DNA from: Plantago major
Lineage: Eukaryota > Streptophyta > Magnoliopsida > Lamiales > Plantaginaceae
Direction of reading: 5' to 3'
Assembly: GCA_026545765.1 (NCBI GenBank)
Contig: JAIFAC010000199.1
Coordinates: 83,052-147,051 of the forward strand
DNA: 64,000 nt
Below the pieces are notes generated by a model. The model was given only the letters and a program-made list of their open reading frames with translations, was not told the DNA's origin and ran no database searches. This document shows, piece by piece, positions 20,451 to 32,804 of this stretch. A program made the position numbers and the translations under genes. The first letter of the stretch is position 1; the number at the start of each line of letters is the position of its first letter.

Positions 20451-21999
20451 TCCTTGAAGGTGTAAAATACCAGATAGTGACGTGTGATAATCGAAAATCG
20501 ACACACCCACCGATTTCAAGCTTGTCGACATCGTAACCGCATATCCGTTGTTCATCGATGTGTTGGCATGCATTCTTCACAGATGCTTTGATGGTCTACA
20601 AGGAGGTGCTGACCAAATAAGCCAAGAACGCTGGATGATGATTTTCTTGCTACAACAACAAGACAAAAGGCTGGAAAACCCTTTAAATTGGGGGAAGTAC
20701 GCCTTCATGAAATTTGTGAAGAAGATTCAAGGCTTTGAGCCTACAATCGCTAAGGGACTTGCTGAGCTAAAGGCCACAGTAAGCTATGGTCTGAAGATAT
20801 TCTACTTACTGGAATGTCTTGGAATTGAGCTCAGAGAGACGGCAGATATTGCCAACAGTAACCTACTCTACAAATATGAGTATAAAAACATGATGAAAAA
20901 GGTTACTGGATCTCAGAAAGGTTCCAAGAAGCGAAAGACTGAAGAGGTATCTGAGGGAAAAGTTGCGACCAAGAAGCCCAGAACTTCACGAAAGAAGTTT
21001 GCTGGCAAATCAGAAGGCACACTCATTCGATTCCCAGATAATGCCGTAGCTGCCGATGAACTCATAAATGCAGATGAACTCATCAATGCTGCAAAAGAGG
21101 TATCAACTACTGAACAAGTAGACTCAGCAAGAAAAAGTGCTTTCAGAAATGTGAAGACTATTATAGAAAGCCTTGCTGATGAACTCATAAATACTGCCAA
21201 AAGTGGTGAAAGATACCAAGCCCTATCTGCAGAAACCGCAGGAATTATGGACCAACTGGCAGGCCTAATGCTGATGAAAGCTCTGATGATGAAGTTGATG
21301 AACTAGTCATCTCTCAAGTCCTATAAAAATCGAAAAGGGCTAAGGTTACTGAATTAGTAATTGGTGTAGAGGTATCTGAAGAAGAACCTACACCACAGGT
21401 TGCTGAACAAGCACCTATAGCAAAGGTTGTTGGTGCCATCGCACAATCAGGGACAGCCACATATGCACAACTTCAAGAAGCCCTGATGAGTGGTGACCTA
21501 GTATTGGCTGACGCTGATGTCAACGCCACACTTAAAGATCTGGAAGAGCTCTCAAATGCTCAAACGTCTACTTCCAGACAACCACAACAACCACAACCAC
21601 AACAGCCACAAGTGGTTGATGAAATGGTAAATGAACTTCATTTCGACATGCCAGCATTGCAGTATGCTGAAGAAAATCCTGCAAATGAGCAGGTTCCCCA
21701 ACTCCAAGAGAGGGATCAAACTGAGACACCTACTCAGAATGATCAACCAGGGGAGGCAACTGAGTTAGCCACTCAGGAAAAGGTTGAAGTACCTCAAACT
21801 TCCAACAAAGAAGCAACACTGGAACAATGGGACCAACTCATGGAAGGGTCAAACAGAAGTAGAAGTTGCTGGGGAGTTGCCCACTCAATCCCCTCAACCA
21901 ATGGAAATTGATGAGGCCACCAAACCTTCATCACCCGAGAAAATACAAGAAATTGTATAAGTTTCTGAGAGACAAGTATATGAGCCTCCTACTGTGGAG

Positions 22000-22082
22000 G
22001 TAATTGACATCTCAGATATCAAACTGTCTAAGAATTTTTCTCCTGATAAATTTCTAAGTGTTTTGTTGTATCCTATTCTCAG
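22000..22082 (+). other. Intron d in third gene of A (83 bases)
   Basis: ACTGTGGAG is followed by GTAATTGACATCTCAG; the spacer ends CCTATTCTCAG before GTTCAAAAAG. Same position, ends and near-identical length as 6682-6763 in B. Confidence 0.7.
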
Positions 22083-22202
22083 GTTCAAAAAGAAAGAGAG
22101 GATGCTGAGGATCAAACTTCCAAGTCTCCTTCTCATATCCAGATATCTGAGGCACCTGGAACCTCAGTAGTGCAACCCTCTGAGCCTGTTGCTGTTGCAC
22201 AG

Positions 22203-22279
22203 GTAAACAGATACCTGACTACTCTAAAACTCAGATATCTACACAAGTTTTGAAACTAATTGAAAACTCTCTCTTTCAG
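22203..22279 (+). other. Intron e in third gene of A (77 bases)
   Basis: GTTGCACAG is followed by GTAAACAG; the spacer ends CTCTCTTTCAG before GCTCAAAGTAG. It contains an in-frame stop if unspliced. Matches 6490-6567 in B. Confidence 0.72.
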
Positions 22280-25035
22280 GCTCAAAGTAGTGCCAAGAAG
22301 GAGTCAAATGATGACTATGAGAACCTTCTTCCCTTCTTCAAGACTCATACCTTGCCAAAGCATATTCAATGCTTCAAGAAATGTCAGAGGTTAAGGTGTT
22401 CTGATCTCTCTGAAATACTGAGAATCACAGATCAACCAACAAGAAGAGCACGAGCTCTTGACCTGGAAAACTACATCCATGCAATGTTCCCTACTGAACA
22501 ATATCAGGTTGCGACCTTAATGCATAAGGATTTTTCCAAGAAAGTTGCACACAAATTGGTGCAAGCCTTCAAACAGGCAGATGGTCAGACAAGATTGCGA
22601 TGGCATTCAAGCCACCAAATTTCAGACACTACAATTTATTCCTTCTGAACAAGAAGAGGTTAATGGGCAGAAGATCACTATTCCTGAGGTGATTAATCTT
22701 GTATCTGAAGACGATGAGGAGGAAGAAATAGATGAGAATAACTTTGATGAACCTCCCTCTGATCATCACAAAAAGAATGATGATGATATGACGGATGATG
22801 ATGCCTCGCACTCAGAATGTGGAGGAATTGCACAAGGAAACAATGCCTCAGCTGCTGAAAAGCACACTGAGAGGACATCACAGCAATCCCCTCCTCCATC
22901 TCCTCAGAAATCCACTCATCCTTCACAACAATCCCAACAACAAAAAGACACTACTGAACAAGTAGTTGAGCACTCTGAGGAAACAACTCAAAAGATATTA
23001 AATACTTAAACCAGAATCGCCAACTCAAACAATCGTTGAAGAAGAGCAACACCCATCTTCAACTTGAAGAAGAGCTAGTTAAATCCGAGATAAGCTCAAT
23101 CAACTATAAGAACAATACTTACAAGAGACAAGAGCTTACTCGAGATTAAAGAGCTCAGATGTCAGAATGTTATTGCTAAGGAGCTAGATACTGAAGAAGT
23201 ATCTAAAGAAAAGCATGATGCTAAGGCTGCATCACCATCAAAAGAAAAACCATCCTCCTCTCAGAAAGGAAAGAAGCCCATCTCTGAGATGGTTGTCGGA
23301 CCGAAAATCTTGAGAATGTCCAAGAGGATGAAGATCATCAATGATGACTCGATGATGAAGAAGACAAGACTTTGCGTATAATCGCAATGAACACTTGACG
23401 GTTTCTCATCTTAAAAGGAAGCTAATTGCTCCAGAAGTTTTCAACAAACTGCCAAATGTCCACTCCCATGAATATATGAATAGATATCAAGTTTTGGCAC
23501 ATCTTAAAAGGGAGATGTCTTCACAAAACAAAGATGTAATTGCCTCCGTCCCCTCAGATATGCAGAAATTCATTGAGCTCATCACTCAGAGAACAACCAG
23601 TATGATCATTGCTCAGAATGATCTAGGAATGGTAACGGACGATGATGTATCACTAGCTGAAAAAGCTTTTCATGAGGCAAGTTACACTGCTGGAAAAGCA
23701 GATGCCATACTAGGCCCATTGGCAGAGCTCACTGATAAGGAAAATGGACTTATCAAACAAAATCAGGAGCTCAAGGTCAACTTCGGTTGGTCACCGCCAC
23801 AACTACTTGCAAAAGAATTTTGAGTCCCTCTCTGATTCCTTTGTGGTACTTAGTCAGTCAACAATGACTAAGGGGGAAGAATTTGGATCTCAAGATCAAG
23901 GGGGAGGAAAGAAGAAATCTAGAGTTGGTGCCGCTCAGAAAGAAAGAGGAAACAAGAAAACTTCCCAGCCACCACTGTAATAGATGATCCTCATCAAATC
24001 AAGTCATGGTAAATAGTAGCTACTTCCCAGCAGCCAATTGAAGAAACTGCAATGGTAACAAGGGCCATGGCAAAAAGACCTCCAAGGAGTACCAAGGCTG
24101 CAAGGAGAAGACAAGTAAGAGGGATTGATGAATCTTCTGAAGAAGAAGAAGAAGGCCAAATCAAATCCCTGGGCAATGAAGAAGGCTACAAAAGTCTCAC
24201 AAGAATTAATCTTGATGATGATGAAGAGACTGATGAAGATGAAGCTCCTCTCCACAGAAAAAGGAAAATTGATAGCCTAACTGAGCCCATAGCTGCAAAG
24301 CCTTTAGCAGCTAAAACACCCTATGGAAATACCAAGTCAATCCTGGGTGGTTCTTCAAGCAATCCCCCAAAGGAGAATTCTAGACAAAGAAGGAACAGCC
24401 GAGAGTCAACAAAGACAAAGTCAACTTCCACTCAGCGAAGAAGCCAAAATTGAGTATGTGAAGAATGACAACAATTCCTCCGCTCATAGTGCATTAATCA
24501 AGAATGGCTACTAGATTCGAACTCAAGAACTTATCGTAAATTCAAGGTTTCGTAACCAATCCATAAAATTTCATGGCATGGAGAAAGGATAAGCCAATCT
24601 TGATTAACACCAACCACATCAAAGCATGGTCGATTTTGAAGTAATCAAGAGAATAGAAGCCATGAAGAAGGACCTCTCGATGAATGTCCTTATGGAAAGC
24701 TGATGATGTGCATGTAATTCCCAACATCATCGAACAGCACAAGAGCAAGACTTATGTGGAACCCTATGAGTCCTTCTACTTAATCAAGATCAATACAAGG
24801 GTGACATCGATATCAAGATTATTTATGAATACTTCAAGCTATCGACATCGTAATCGAGCATGCCCGGAAGTGGGGAAAGTATCTGGGTCAAGCATTTTGT
24901 CAAGAGAAATCCCAACAAAACCTACTAGGAAGTCTGTGGATTTGCCGTAGACACGTAGATGATCATTGTAACTCTTCTCTATGACTACTCGATGATATCA
25001 AAAGGTTTGGTGATAGGAAATTTGCGATCGATCCA

Positions 25036-25390
25036 TGGAACTGCTTTTGAAGACTTGAAGATTTTGAAGACTTGTCATTTAGAATGTTCACTTGGAGCTT
25101 GGTAACTCCGTTGTTCTATTTGACTAAGTAGTTTCGTGATTTTGCCGATTGATCTTTTCTCATAAATCTTGAAAAGTTATCCGTAAGCTTTCTCCAGATC
25201 ATATCCGATGAACTTACTCTCGATATCATTTTCTATAAAGATAACTTATCAACAAAGATCACACCTTGTGATTTGGTTGATGTTTACTTTCAGACTTAAT
25301 TATATGAATTAGAAGATCATAAGAAATGATTAAGTGGTGGATTGTTTCTCATCCAGATTTGTAATAGGTCGATAGTCATCGCTGATCGAT
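25036..25390 (+). other. 3' untranslated spacer of A
   Basis: No coding frame. Collinear with 460-816 of B (reverse complement). Confidence 0.55.
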
Positions 25391-25406
25391 CAAAATGGGG
25401 GAAATT
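25391..25406 (+). promoter_or_regulatory. Polypurine tract of element A
   Basis: AAAATGGGGGAAAT directly before the 3' LTR. B and C read AAAAAGGGGGAAAT. Confidence 0.85.
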
Positions 25407-27016
25407 TGTTAGGAATATCTGTTTAGATTTTGATCAGCAACCTAATGACTTATCTTAGCTCAGAAAGGTGATTAGTACTCTTAGTTCACTTGAACACTGT
25501 AAAAGAGGAAACTCACTGAGTATGATAGTCTAGCAAATCTTGTATAGGATGTTAGGTCTCGAAATGTAATTTTTATTTTCTGAAGAAGACCAAGAAGAAG
25601 GCATCGAGCAGGAAAAGTTCAACGGATTTGAAGATTTGAAGACTGCACAAGATTGTTGAAGACGAGGGTTTTCCAGAAACCTATGTCCAGATATCTTGAA
25701 GAAACAAGTGTTTCGAAACATACATGTTGCAAAAGATATCTGAGAATAAAAGGTTTCTGAGACGAGGAAAGTGCCAACAGATATCTACACTCAGATACCT
25801 TGGACATAAAATATGCTTCTGAAAAAGAAACATATTATAACAAGTTGTTCAAACAAGTGGTATCTGGAGCTATGATGATCTCTGGAAAAGAACGTGCAAA
25901 GCCTCAGAAAGCTTGCATAGTTCCGTTGAAACTACAGGACAAAATATAGTACAGTGCATTAAATGCGCAGACAGAAATGTCTAAACAAAAGCGGTAGCTT
26001 CTGAAGAAGAAGACAGGCCTGCTACAGTACTATATTCAGATATCAATAGTTTGAATTTGAGTTAAGCCTAACGGATACTATTCAAACGGCACTCAAAATT
26101 CATCTATAAATATCAACACTTAGACTGCTTGAGAATAAACCTTAGAACACTGAACTTACATTGAATACTCACACAAGCGCTCTCAAGCAAACTACTTACC
26201 TTCAAGCTTTCTATTGCGACCAAAGCTCTTGATTCTAAGTAGCACAAAAGTTCTAAGTGTCCTGATCCTTAACGAGCATTGTTATTTGTGAAAGAGTTGA
26301 ACTAAGATTTCTTATCTAAGTTTCATTCTGTTGAACACTTACCATAGACTTGGGTCAGTAGAGAACAAGATACCATACATTGTAAAGTGTATTAAGTATA
26401 CTTGATTCACAGAGCTATCTGAATAACTGAACAAGTTATTAAAGAAGCTCACCTGACAATTTACCTTAACCAACACCTTAAACGGCGTGGAGTACAGGAA
26501 GTACTTAGTTTGGGAAACTAAGGAATAACTCCATGGTTATTGAGCAAAGGAAGTACTTAGTTTGGGAAACTAAGGAACAACTCAAAAGGTTTCTGAGTAC
26601 AGGAAATACTTGGCTGTGAAAGCCGGGGAATAACTCAGGGGGAACACTTGGTTGGGAACCTAGTGCATTTAGGAATCAAGTAAAGATATCTGTAAGGTTA
26701 CCTCATTTATCTTAGTGGATTCCAGGTCTGAGAAAGACCGAAGTGGATTAGTTGAAGGATTACGCCACCTTCAGATACCACTATAAAAAGACTTGTATTA
26801 TTTACTTTCCACAGTTTATTACTTGTTTTACTTATATTGCAAAGTACTTACACTTATCTTGCTGAACACGTGCACTTATCTCAGAAGTCTTCCGCTCTCT
26901 GAAATTAAGTATCAGATATCTTCATAGATATCTGAGAAACTGTGCTTATCGACAAAAGTTTTAAAAGACTATTCACCCCCCCCTAGTGTTTTACTTTGCC
27001 GTTATCTGGACCAACA
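25407..27016 (+). repeat. 3' LTR of element A
   Basis: Begins TGTTAGG, ends CCAACA. Nearly identical to 11729-13325; differences include TTTTCCAGAAACC here against TTTTCGTAAACC in the 5' copy and a short extra AGATATCT-containing stretch near 26920. Confidence 0.96.
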
Positions 27017-27021
27017 GAACT
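27017..27021. repeat. Target-site duplication of element A, right copy
   Basis: GAACT, matching 11724-11728. Confidence 0.95.
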
Positions 27022-28640
27022 AGTAGGACTAATATCATTTTGATCTGAATGTGAATCAATATGATCTTGACAGGATACTTGTTCAAGATTCCGAGATATC
27101 CGCACATGGAAATGCCATTGATATCCCACACTTTTTCAAAGGTTAGAGATATCCGATTGAATTTTCAGCAATCTCATTCTCATAAAAAATTCTTCATCAT
27201 GTCTTAGAGTCATCTGGTTGTTACTAAGCAATGGTTGCTTTCAATCGTGAGAGTCATCCTCTAAGTAAATGACAGAGTTATTTGTTTTTGAGGATTCTTC
27301 TTCAGAATCTTTAATCATTAGTTCTTTGAACCTATCTGAGAGTTCTTCATTCAAGGGTACTTTCTTGTTTCCTTCGTAGAAAACTACATGAACAGATTCT
27401 TCAACCTTTTGCGTTCTTTTGTTGTAGATTCTGTAGGCTTTGCTATTCAGAAAATAACCAAGAAATACTCCTTCATCTGCTTTTGGTTGAAATATTCTCA
27501 AGTCTTCTTTTCCATTGTTAAGAATAAAACATCTGCAACCAAACACCCTTAGATGTTTGATACTAGGGGGTCTACCAATCAAAAGTTCATAAGGAGTTTT
27601 GTCATGGTGTTTGTTAATCAAACATCTATTTTGAGTGTAGCAGGTTGTGTTAACAGCTTCAACCCAATAGATTTCACTTATTTCAGTGTCAGCAAGCATT
27701 TTTCTTGCTGCTTCTTTTAGGGTCCTATTCTTCCTTTCTGCAACACCATTTTGTTGTGGTGTCCTTACTGAAGATAGTTGATGTTGTATACCTTTGCAAG
27801 TACAAAACTCTTTTATGTACTGGTTCACAAACTCAGTACCATGTTCTGTTCTGATTACCGATACCTTGTCATTTTTCATGACTTCAAGCTTATTCAGAAA
27901 GTTGGGTATTTCAACCCTTGCATTAAATTTTTGTTTGAGAAATACAACCCAACTGAATCTTGAGTAATCATCAACAACAACTAGACCATACTTCTTTCCT
28001 GCATAGCTAGTTACAGAAGATTCAAAATGATCCATATGTAACATTTGCAGTGGCCTTTCACTAGAGTGTCTAGTTTTAGACTTGAAAGATGTTTTGGATT
28101 GTTTTCCCATTTGGCAAGCTGAACATATACCATCTTTTCTATATGCCATTTTGGGTAAACCAACCACCAATTCTTTCTTGACTAGCTTGTTCAGAGTTTT
28201 GAAGTTCAAGTGACTCATTCTTTTATGCCATAGCCGCTTTTCAAGCAGGCTGATTGACTCACCATGAGACATTCTTTAGTCAGGCGTATGCCCAACAAGA
28301 ACATAAAGATTTCCTTTCCGCCTAGCAACGAAGACTGTCTGCTTTGACTCATTGTCAATTAATTTGCATAGTTTTGACTTGATCTTTACAGTGTACCCTT
28401 TGTCTACCAATTGACTCATGCTTAGGAGATTATATTTTAATCCCTCTACATGTAATACTTCAGAGATTATAAGAGCTCCAAGCTTCAGATTGCTAAAACC
28501 TATGGTTGGATTTTCATCTCCTACAGCAAATCTAATAATTGGTCCTTTATCGCATTTTCTGTAGTTAACCAGATTTGCTTTGTCTCCTGTCATGTGCTTC
28601 CCACATCCACTATCAAAGTGCCACTTCGGGTTTTCCCAAG
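27022..28640 (-). pseudogene. pol: pol of B, N-terminal part: protease and integrase
   Basis: The minus strand gives the protease motif (DSGCGKHMTGDKANLVNY, about 28575-28620), then a 105-residue piece (28276-28593), then a 343-residue open frame (27241-28272) holding the HHCC zinc region (HKRMSHLNF ... CSACQMGKQSK), the integrase core with LHMDHFES, IRTEHGTEFVN and VAERKNRTLKEAARKML, and the copia-specific C-terminal segment KHLRVFGCRCF. The second catalytic acid is Glu (codon 27844-27846) where A and C keep Asp. Otherwise this is the best preserved integrase in the window. Confidence 0.9.
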
Positions 28641-31080
28641 AGTGTTCTGCACAAAACAGGAAACATAGAGTTAGGCTTTTATTCCAACAATGGAACCTTC
28701 TGGACTAAAGAATCTCCCTGTAGGAATCCATTTCTGAATGAACTTCCTTGGGGTATTCTTTTGTCTTGTTGGAACATAAGGTGGAATTTTAGGTAAATGA
28801 TTAGTGTCATTATCATTTAAAGCTATTTTCCTTCTTTCAGGTGTTCCTTTGCTCTTCATGGTGCTTTCAGACAATTGCCGATTGTCGAGTCTCGCTATTC
28901 AAAGAAACTTAGTTTTCTTGTCGATTTCTTCTAGCCCCGCATTCGAGTGGTCGCAACTGCTCTTTTCTTCCACTTCTGATGATTGCTATGCGCAATCCTG
29001 GCTTTCATCCATCGTTCTTGCTCTTGTTTATACTCACGAGCGAGTTGTTTCCTGATGACTTTATAGCCAATGCCATTTGGAGCACCTGGTGCTATCTGAG
29101 TTCTCTTCTCAGCAGCTTTGTTTGTCTCTGGAACGTCTTTCTTTCCAGAAAACGTGATGTTGGAAAATTTGCCTGCTCCCGCAATTTTTTTCTTTATGAG
29201 AGACATAGCACTGTGGGTGATTACACTTTTCAGTGTTATGAATCTTTACAGAAACGTTCCCAACAGTTTTCTTTTGGACTTGTTTTTCCCACAAAGGTTT
29301 GGTCGCAACTGCCTCTCCTTTGTCAATAACCTTAGCTTTCTGACCGATGCTGTAGGTTATTTGAGAACCATGCATCTTGCTGAGCACTAACTAATGTTAT
29401 TCTTTCGTCACTCTTATTCAGAGTAGTGGAACTATTTGTTTGTGTGTCCAGCCCAAGTCCTCCCTTTTCTGAAGGATCTCTTAAATAAGAGTGTACTTCA
29501 GTAAGAGTGTCACTAGCTTTGACATAGGATTGAAAAGATAGTTCTTTCGTTTTGAGTTCCTCATTTTTAGAAAGAAGATCTTTATTTTCCTTTTGGAGTA
29601 TATCCATTGCCTTTCTGTGTGACTTCTTCGTCTCAGATATCTGTGCTTTGAGAAATGCATTTTCAGCATCCTTTTTCTCAGATATCTTGAGTAATTGTGA
29701 AATTTTCTTCTCAAGAGATATTCTAAATCTCATCACTCTCATAATTTATGAATTGAGAAATGCTGATTACCTCGCCAGCCATTAGGCAAGGCTCAATGTT
29801 GGAGCAATCTGGATAGATTTCCTCAACAACCCCACATAATTCCTTTTCTTTTGACCAAAGTCAACCAATTCATGAGTGATGCCACATAATTCTGGAGAAG
29901 GTAGTTTGGAGTCATCTGAGTTTTCTTCCTTAGATTCTGACTCAATATCAAGAGCATCCAGTTGGATTTGAATCTTTTTCCTTTCTTCAATGAGCATAGC
30001 TCAATTCTCTTGAAGTTTCTTCTATCTTTCTTGTCACCGCCTTTAGCTTATTGAAAACAGGCCTCTTTTAAAATGATCAGGTTTTTCCATAATAGAAATG
30101 TATATCGCTTCCTATTTCTACTTCCTTAGTACTAGATGCTTGCTGAACCGGCTTGTTCAGCGAGCTTGACAACTGCATATTTTTGTACTGGTGATAGTTT
30201 GAGCCTAGATGCTTTTTCAACTTCTCTTTGGCTTTTCTTCTCTCAATCTTCCGACTCACATATTTTCTCATTTCCTTCACAGCAAGAGCATCTTCCTCAG
30301 TCATTTCTTTGGTATCCTTCTTTTCGTATGCCTCAGGTTACTAAAGCAACATTGTGAACTTTCTCAAGAATCATTTGTTATCTCGAGTAGTTTCATAGTC
30401 GATGAGCTAAGTGGGAAAAGAGTTCTACCGAGTGATATTTCGTGATTCCTCGTTGAAATAAAAGTAATGAGTATGTTCCCAGTTATGATTCAAGCGTCTC
30501 ACGATAGTCTTAACCTTTTCAGAGTTAGAGTATCTCTCACTTTCACCAAGTGCATCCATTTCACTCATCAATGTTGTGAACCGGAAATCTAGTTCTTCAA
30601 GAGTCTCTGTGGGACCTTGTTTAAAGTTTTGGAATTTGAGCTTCAAAACTTCGAACTTATTTTCCTTTGTTTTCTCACAAAGATAGATTTCTTCAATCAA
30701 ATGCCGTGCCACTTTCAGCTTTTGCACCCTACGCTTAATCAGATGTGCTCGGAGGAACGATGATGATATCATGAGCCGCACCATCCAAATGATTTCTCTT
30801 GGCATCTTCGATGTCCAAAGCTCCTGGCTTTGGCTCATAAACAACTTGACTAAGAGGGTCTTCCACTAGTCGACGACCTGCTTGTGAGTAACCACCACTG
30901 TTCTTCATCTGGGAACTTCGTTTCTACCACTAGAAACCTCCATGACCTGCTTGAGTTGTTGAATGACTATGGGGCCATTCTTTATCACTTCGATCATTTC
31001 GTCACTGAAGGCTTCTAGGTGGGGCATTATGTTGTTCTTCCATTTCTCATAGTTCTTTTGCTTGAGAATTGGAGCGTCAC
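28641..31080 (-). pseudogene. gag: gag of B, with coiled-coil extension
   Basis: Reading from about 31080: gag start block (CTCAAGCAAAAGAACTATGAGAAATGG), capsid domain (30425-30844, KFEVLKLKFQNFKQGPTETLEELDFRFTTLMSEMDALGES), a zinc-knuckle region that is degraded near 30060-30110, the acidic tail (29782-29997), coiled coil (29332-29742) and basic linker (28671-29206). The coiled-coil end contains GLDTQTNSS, a possible LC8 site. Frames are interrupted in several places. Confidence 0.82.
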
Positions 31081-31193
31081 TTAAAGAAATCCTGTAGAAA
31101 ACACACTAAACAAGCAAATCAAGTGTAGGTGATAAGCAGTTAGTGGGCACTTATCTGGGATCTAGGTTCAGGGCAGAAGGCATGGGAACCTCC

Positions 31194-31206
31194 TACTATG
31201 ATACCA
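31194..31206 (-). promoter_or_regulatory. Primer-binding site of B, partly decayed
   Basis: On the minus strand TGGTATCATAGT follows the 5' LTR by two bases; the first eight bases match tRNA-Met complementarity and the rest have drifted from CAGAGC. Confidence 0.8.
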
Positions 31207-31208
31207 CT

Positions 31209-32804
31209 TGTTGGTCCAGATAACGGCAAAGGAAAAGACTAGAGGGGGGGGGGGGAGGGTGAATAGTCTTTTACAAATTTTGTCGATAAACAAAATTTCT
31301 CAGATATCTATGAAGATATCTGATACTTAATTTAAGAGAGCGGAAGACTTTTTTTGTGATAAGTGCACATGCTCAGCAAGATATAATGTGTTTAAATACT
31401 TAGCACGATAAAGAGAATGATAAGTAAATTGCTGAAAGTAAATAACACGTCTTTTATAGTGGTATCTGAAGGTATGAATCCTTCAACTAATCCACTTCGG
31501 CCTTTCTCAGACCTAGAATCCACTAAGACAGATAATTGAGTTCACCTTACATATATCTTCTCTCGATTCCTAAATACACTAGGTTCCCAACCAAGTGTTC
31601 CCCCTGAGTTATTCCCCAGCTCCCAGCCAAGTACTTCCTATACTCAGAAACCTTTGAGTTGTTCCTTAGTTTCCCAAACTAAGTACTTCCTATGCTCAGT
31701 AACCTTGGAGTTATTCCTTAGTTTCCCAAACTAAGTACTTCCTGTACTCCACGCCGTCTAAGGTGTTGGTTATGATGGTTTGTCAGGTGAGTAGTCTTAC
31801 TAACTTTTTAGTTATTTAGGAATACTCTATAGAACAAGGATCACTTAACACACTTCACAATGTGTGGTGATATGTTCTTTACTGACCCAAGTCTATGTTA
31901 AATGTTCTGGAGAATGAAACTCAGATACTTGATCTTTTGATTCAACTCCTTCACAGATAGCAATGATTGTTAAGGATCAGGACACTTAGAACTTTCGTGC
32001 TACTTAGAATTCAAGAGCTTAGTCGCAACCGTAAGCTAAAGAGTAAGTAGGTTGAAGGCTTGTATGCTTGAATGAATAAGTTCATTCTGCGTATTCAGTG
32101 TAAGTTCAAGGTGTATTTCAAACATTGTAAGTGGTGATATTTATAGTTGAATTTGAAGCCGTTTGAATAGTATCTCATAGCTCAATTCAAATTCAAACTA
32201 TTGATATCTTAAAATAGTAATCAGAAGACATTGTCTCTTTCGTAGATTTCTCTTTGTTCGTATGTCTCTCTCGCACATTTATTGTATTATACTATTTTTG
32301 ACCAGAGTGCCAATAACTATGCACGCTCAAGCATTGCATGTCCCTTTCGAGACCTTCACATCTCCAAATACTTGTTGAAACATTGTTTCCGTAAACATAG
32401 TTTTGTCCAAGGTATTTGAGTGTAGGTATCTGTAAGCACTTTTTCTCGCTCGTAAACCTTGTGTTCTCGTGACATCTTTTGTGAAACCATTTTATTGAAA
32501 ACACTTGTTCCTTCAAGATATCTGGACATAGGTATCTGATGACCTTCGTCTTCAGCAATCTTGTGCAGTCTTCAAATCTTCAAATTTGTTGAACTCTTCT
32601 GCCGGATGCCTTCTTCTTGGTGTTCTTCAAAGATATAAAAGTTACATTTAGAGACCTAACATCCTATACAAGTTTTGCTAGACTAACATACTTAGTGATT
32701 TTCCTCTTTTACAGTGTTTAAGTGAACCAAGAGTACTAACCACCTTTCTGAGCTAAGATAAGTCATTAGGTTGCTGATCAAAATCTAAACAGATATTCCT
32801 AACA
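31209..32804 (-). repeat. 5' LTR of element B
   Basis: 1596 bp, bounded by TGTTGGTCC and CCTAACA on the plus strand. It contains the family TATA box (about 32138) and the hairpin series (about 31602-31740). Confidence 0.95.

Larger units (their letters stand above)
19876..25035 (+). pseudogene. Envelope-like third gene of A
   Basis: It starts MAPKRSQKPQSS with the same context as B. Readable blocks in order: N-terminal domain (19876-20340 and 20548-20760), basic linker and DELIN peptides (20880-21300), a Gln/Pro-rich stretch (21580-21620), exons around two retained introns (22000-22082, 22203-22279), the MFPTEQYQVATLMHKDF block (22480), acidic and SPPPSPQKS linkers with coiled coil (22700-23100), the VSHLKRKLIAPEVFNKLPN block (23395), NFESLSDSFVVLSQSTMTKG (23815), TRAMAKRPPRSTKAARRR with five Glu (24050-24150), and the C-terminal domain. 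A foreign insertion (20342-20450) and several frame changes break it. No signal peptide or membrane segment is seen. Function unknown. Confidence 0.78.
11729..27016 (+). mobile_element. Element A: complete Sirevirus-like Ty1/copia retrotransposon
   Basis: It is 15,288 bp with two LTRs of 1597 and 1610 bp beginning TGTTAGG and ending CCAACA, a tRNA-Met primer site, gag, pol, third gene, polypurine tract and a perfect 5-bp duplication. The LTRs are nearly identical by eye, so the insertion is recent relative to B, which it splits. Coding frames are nevertheless broken in many places, partly by CAG/CTG-linked changes that may be sequence errors. The RT box reads YVED rather than YVDD. Confidence 0.96.
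1..32804 (-). mobile_element. Element B: Sirevirus-like Ty1/copia retrotransposon, interrupted by element A and a LINE
   Basis: Read on the minus strand the order is 5' LTR (31209-32804), tRNA-Met-type primer site, gag, protease, integrase, reverse transcriptase, RNase H, a third envelope-like gene, polypurine tract, and a 3' LTR cut by the window edge. This gene order with a long third gene after pol is that of Sireviruses (SIRE1-like Ty1/copia). Element A splits pol at 11724/27021 and a LINE splits the third gene at 3474-6276. With those removed, about 14.7 kb lies in the window. On the right it abuts copia element D, so B itself is inserted in D. The expected 5-bp target duplication is CACAA (32805-32809), whose partner lies outside the window. 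Confidence 0.93.
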
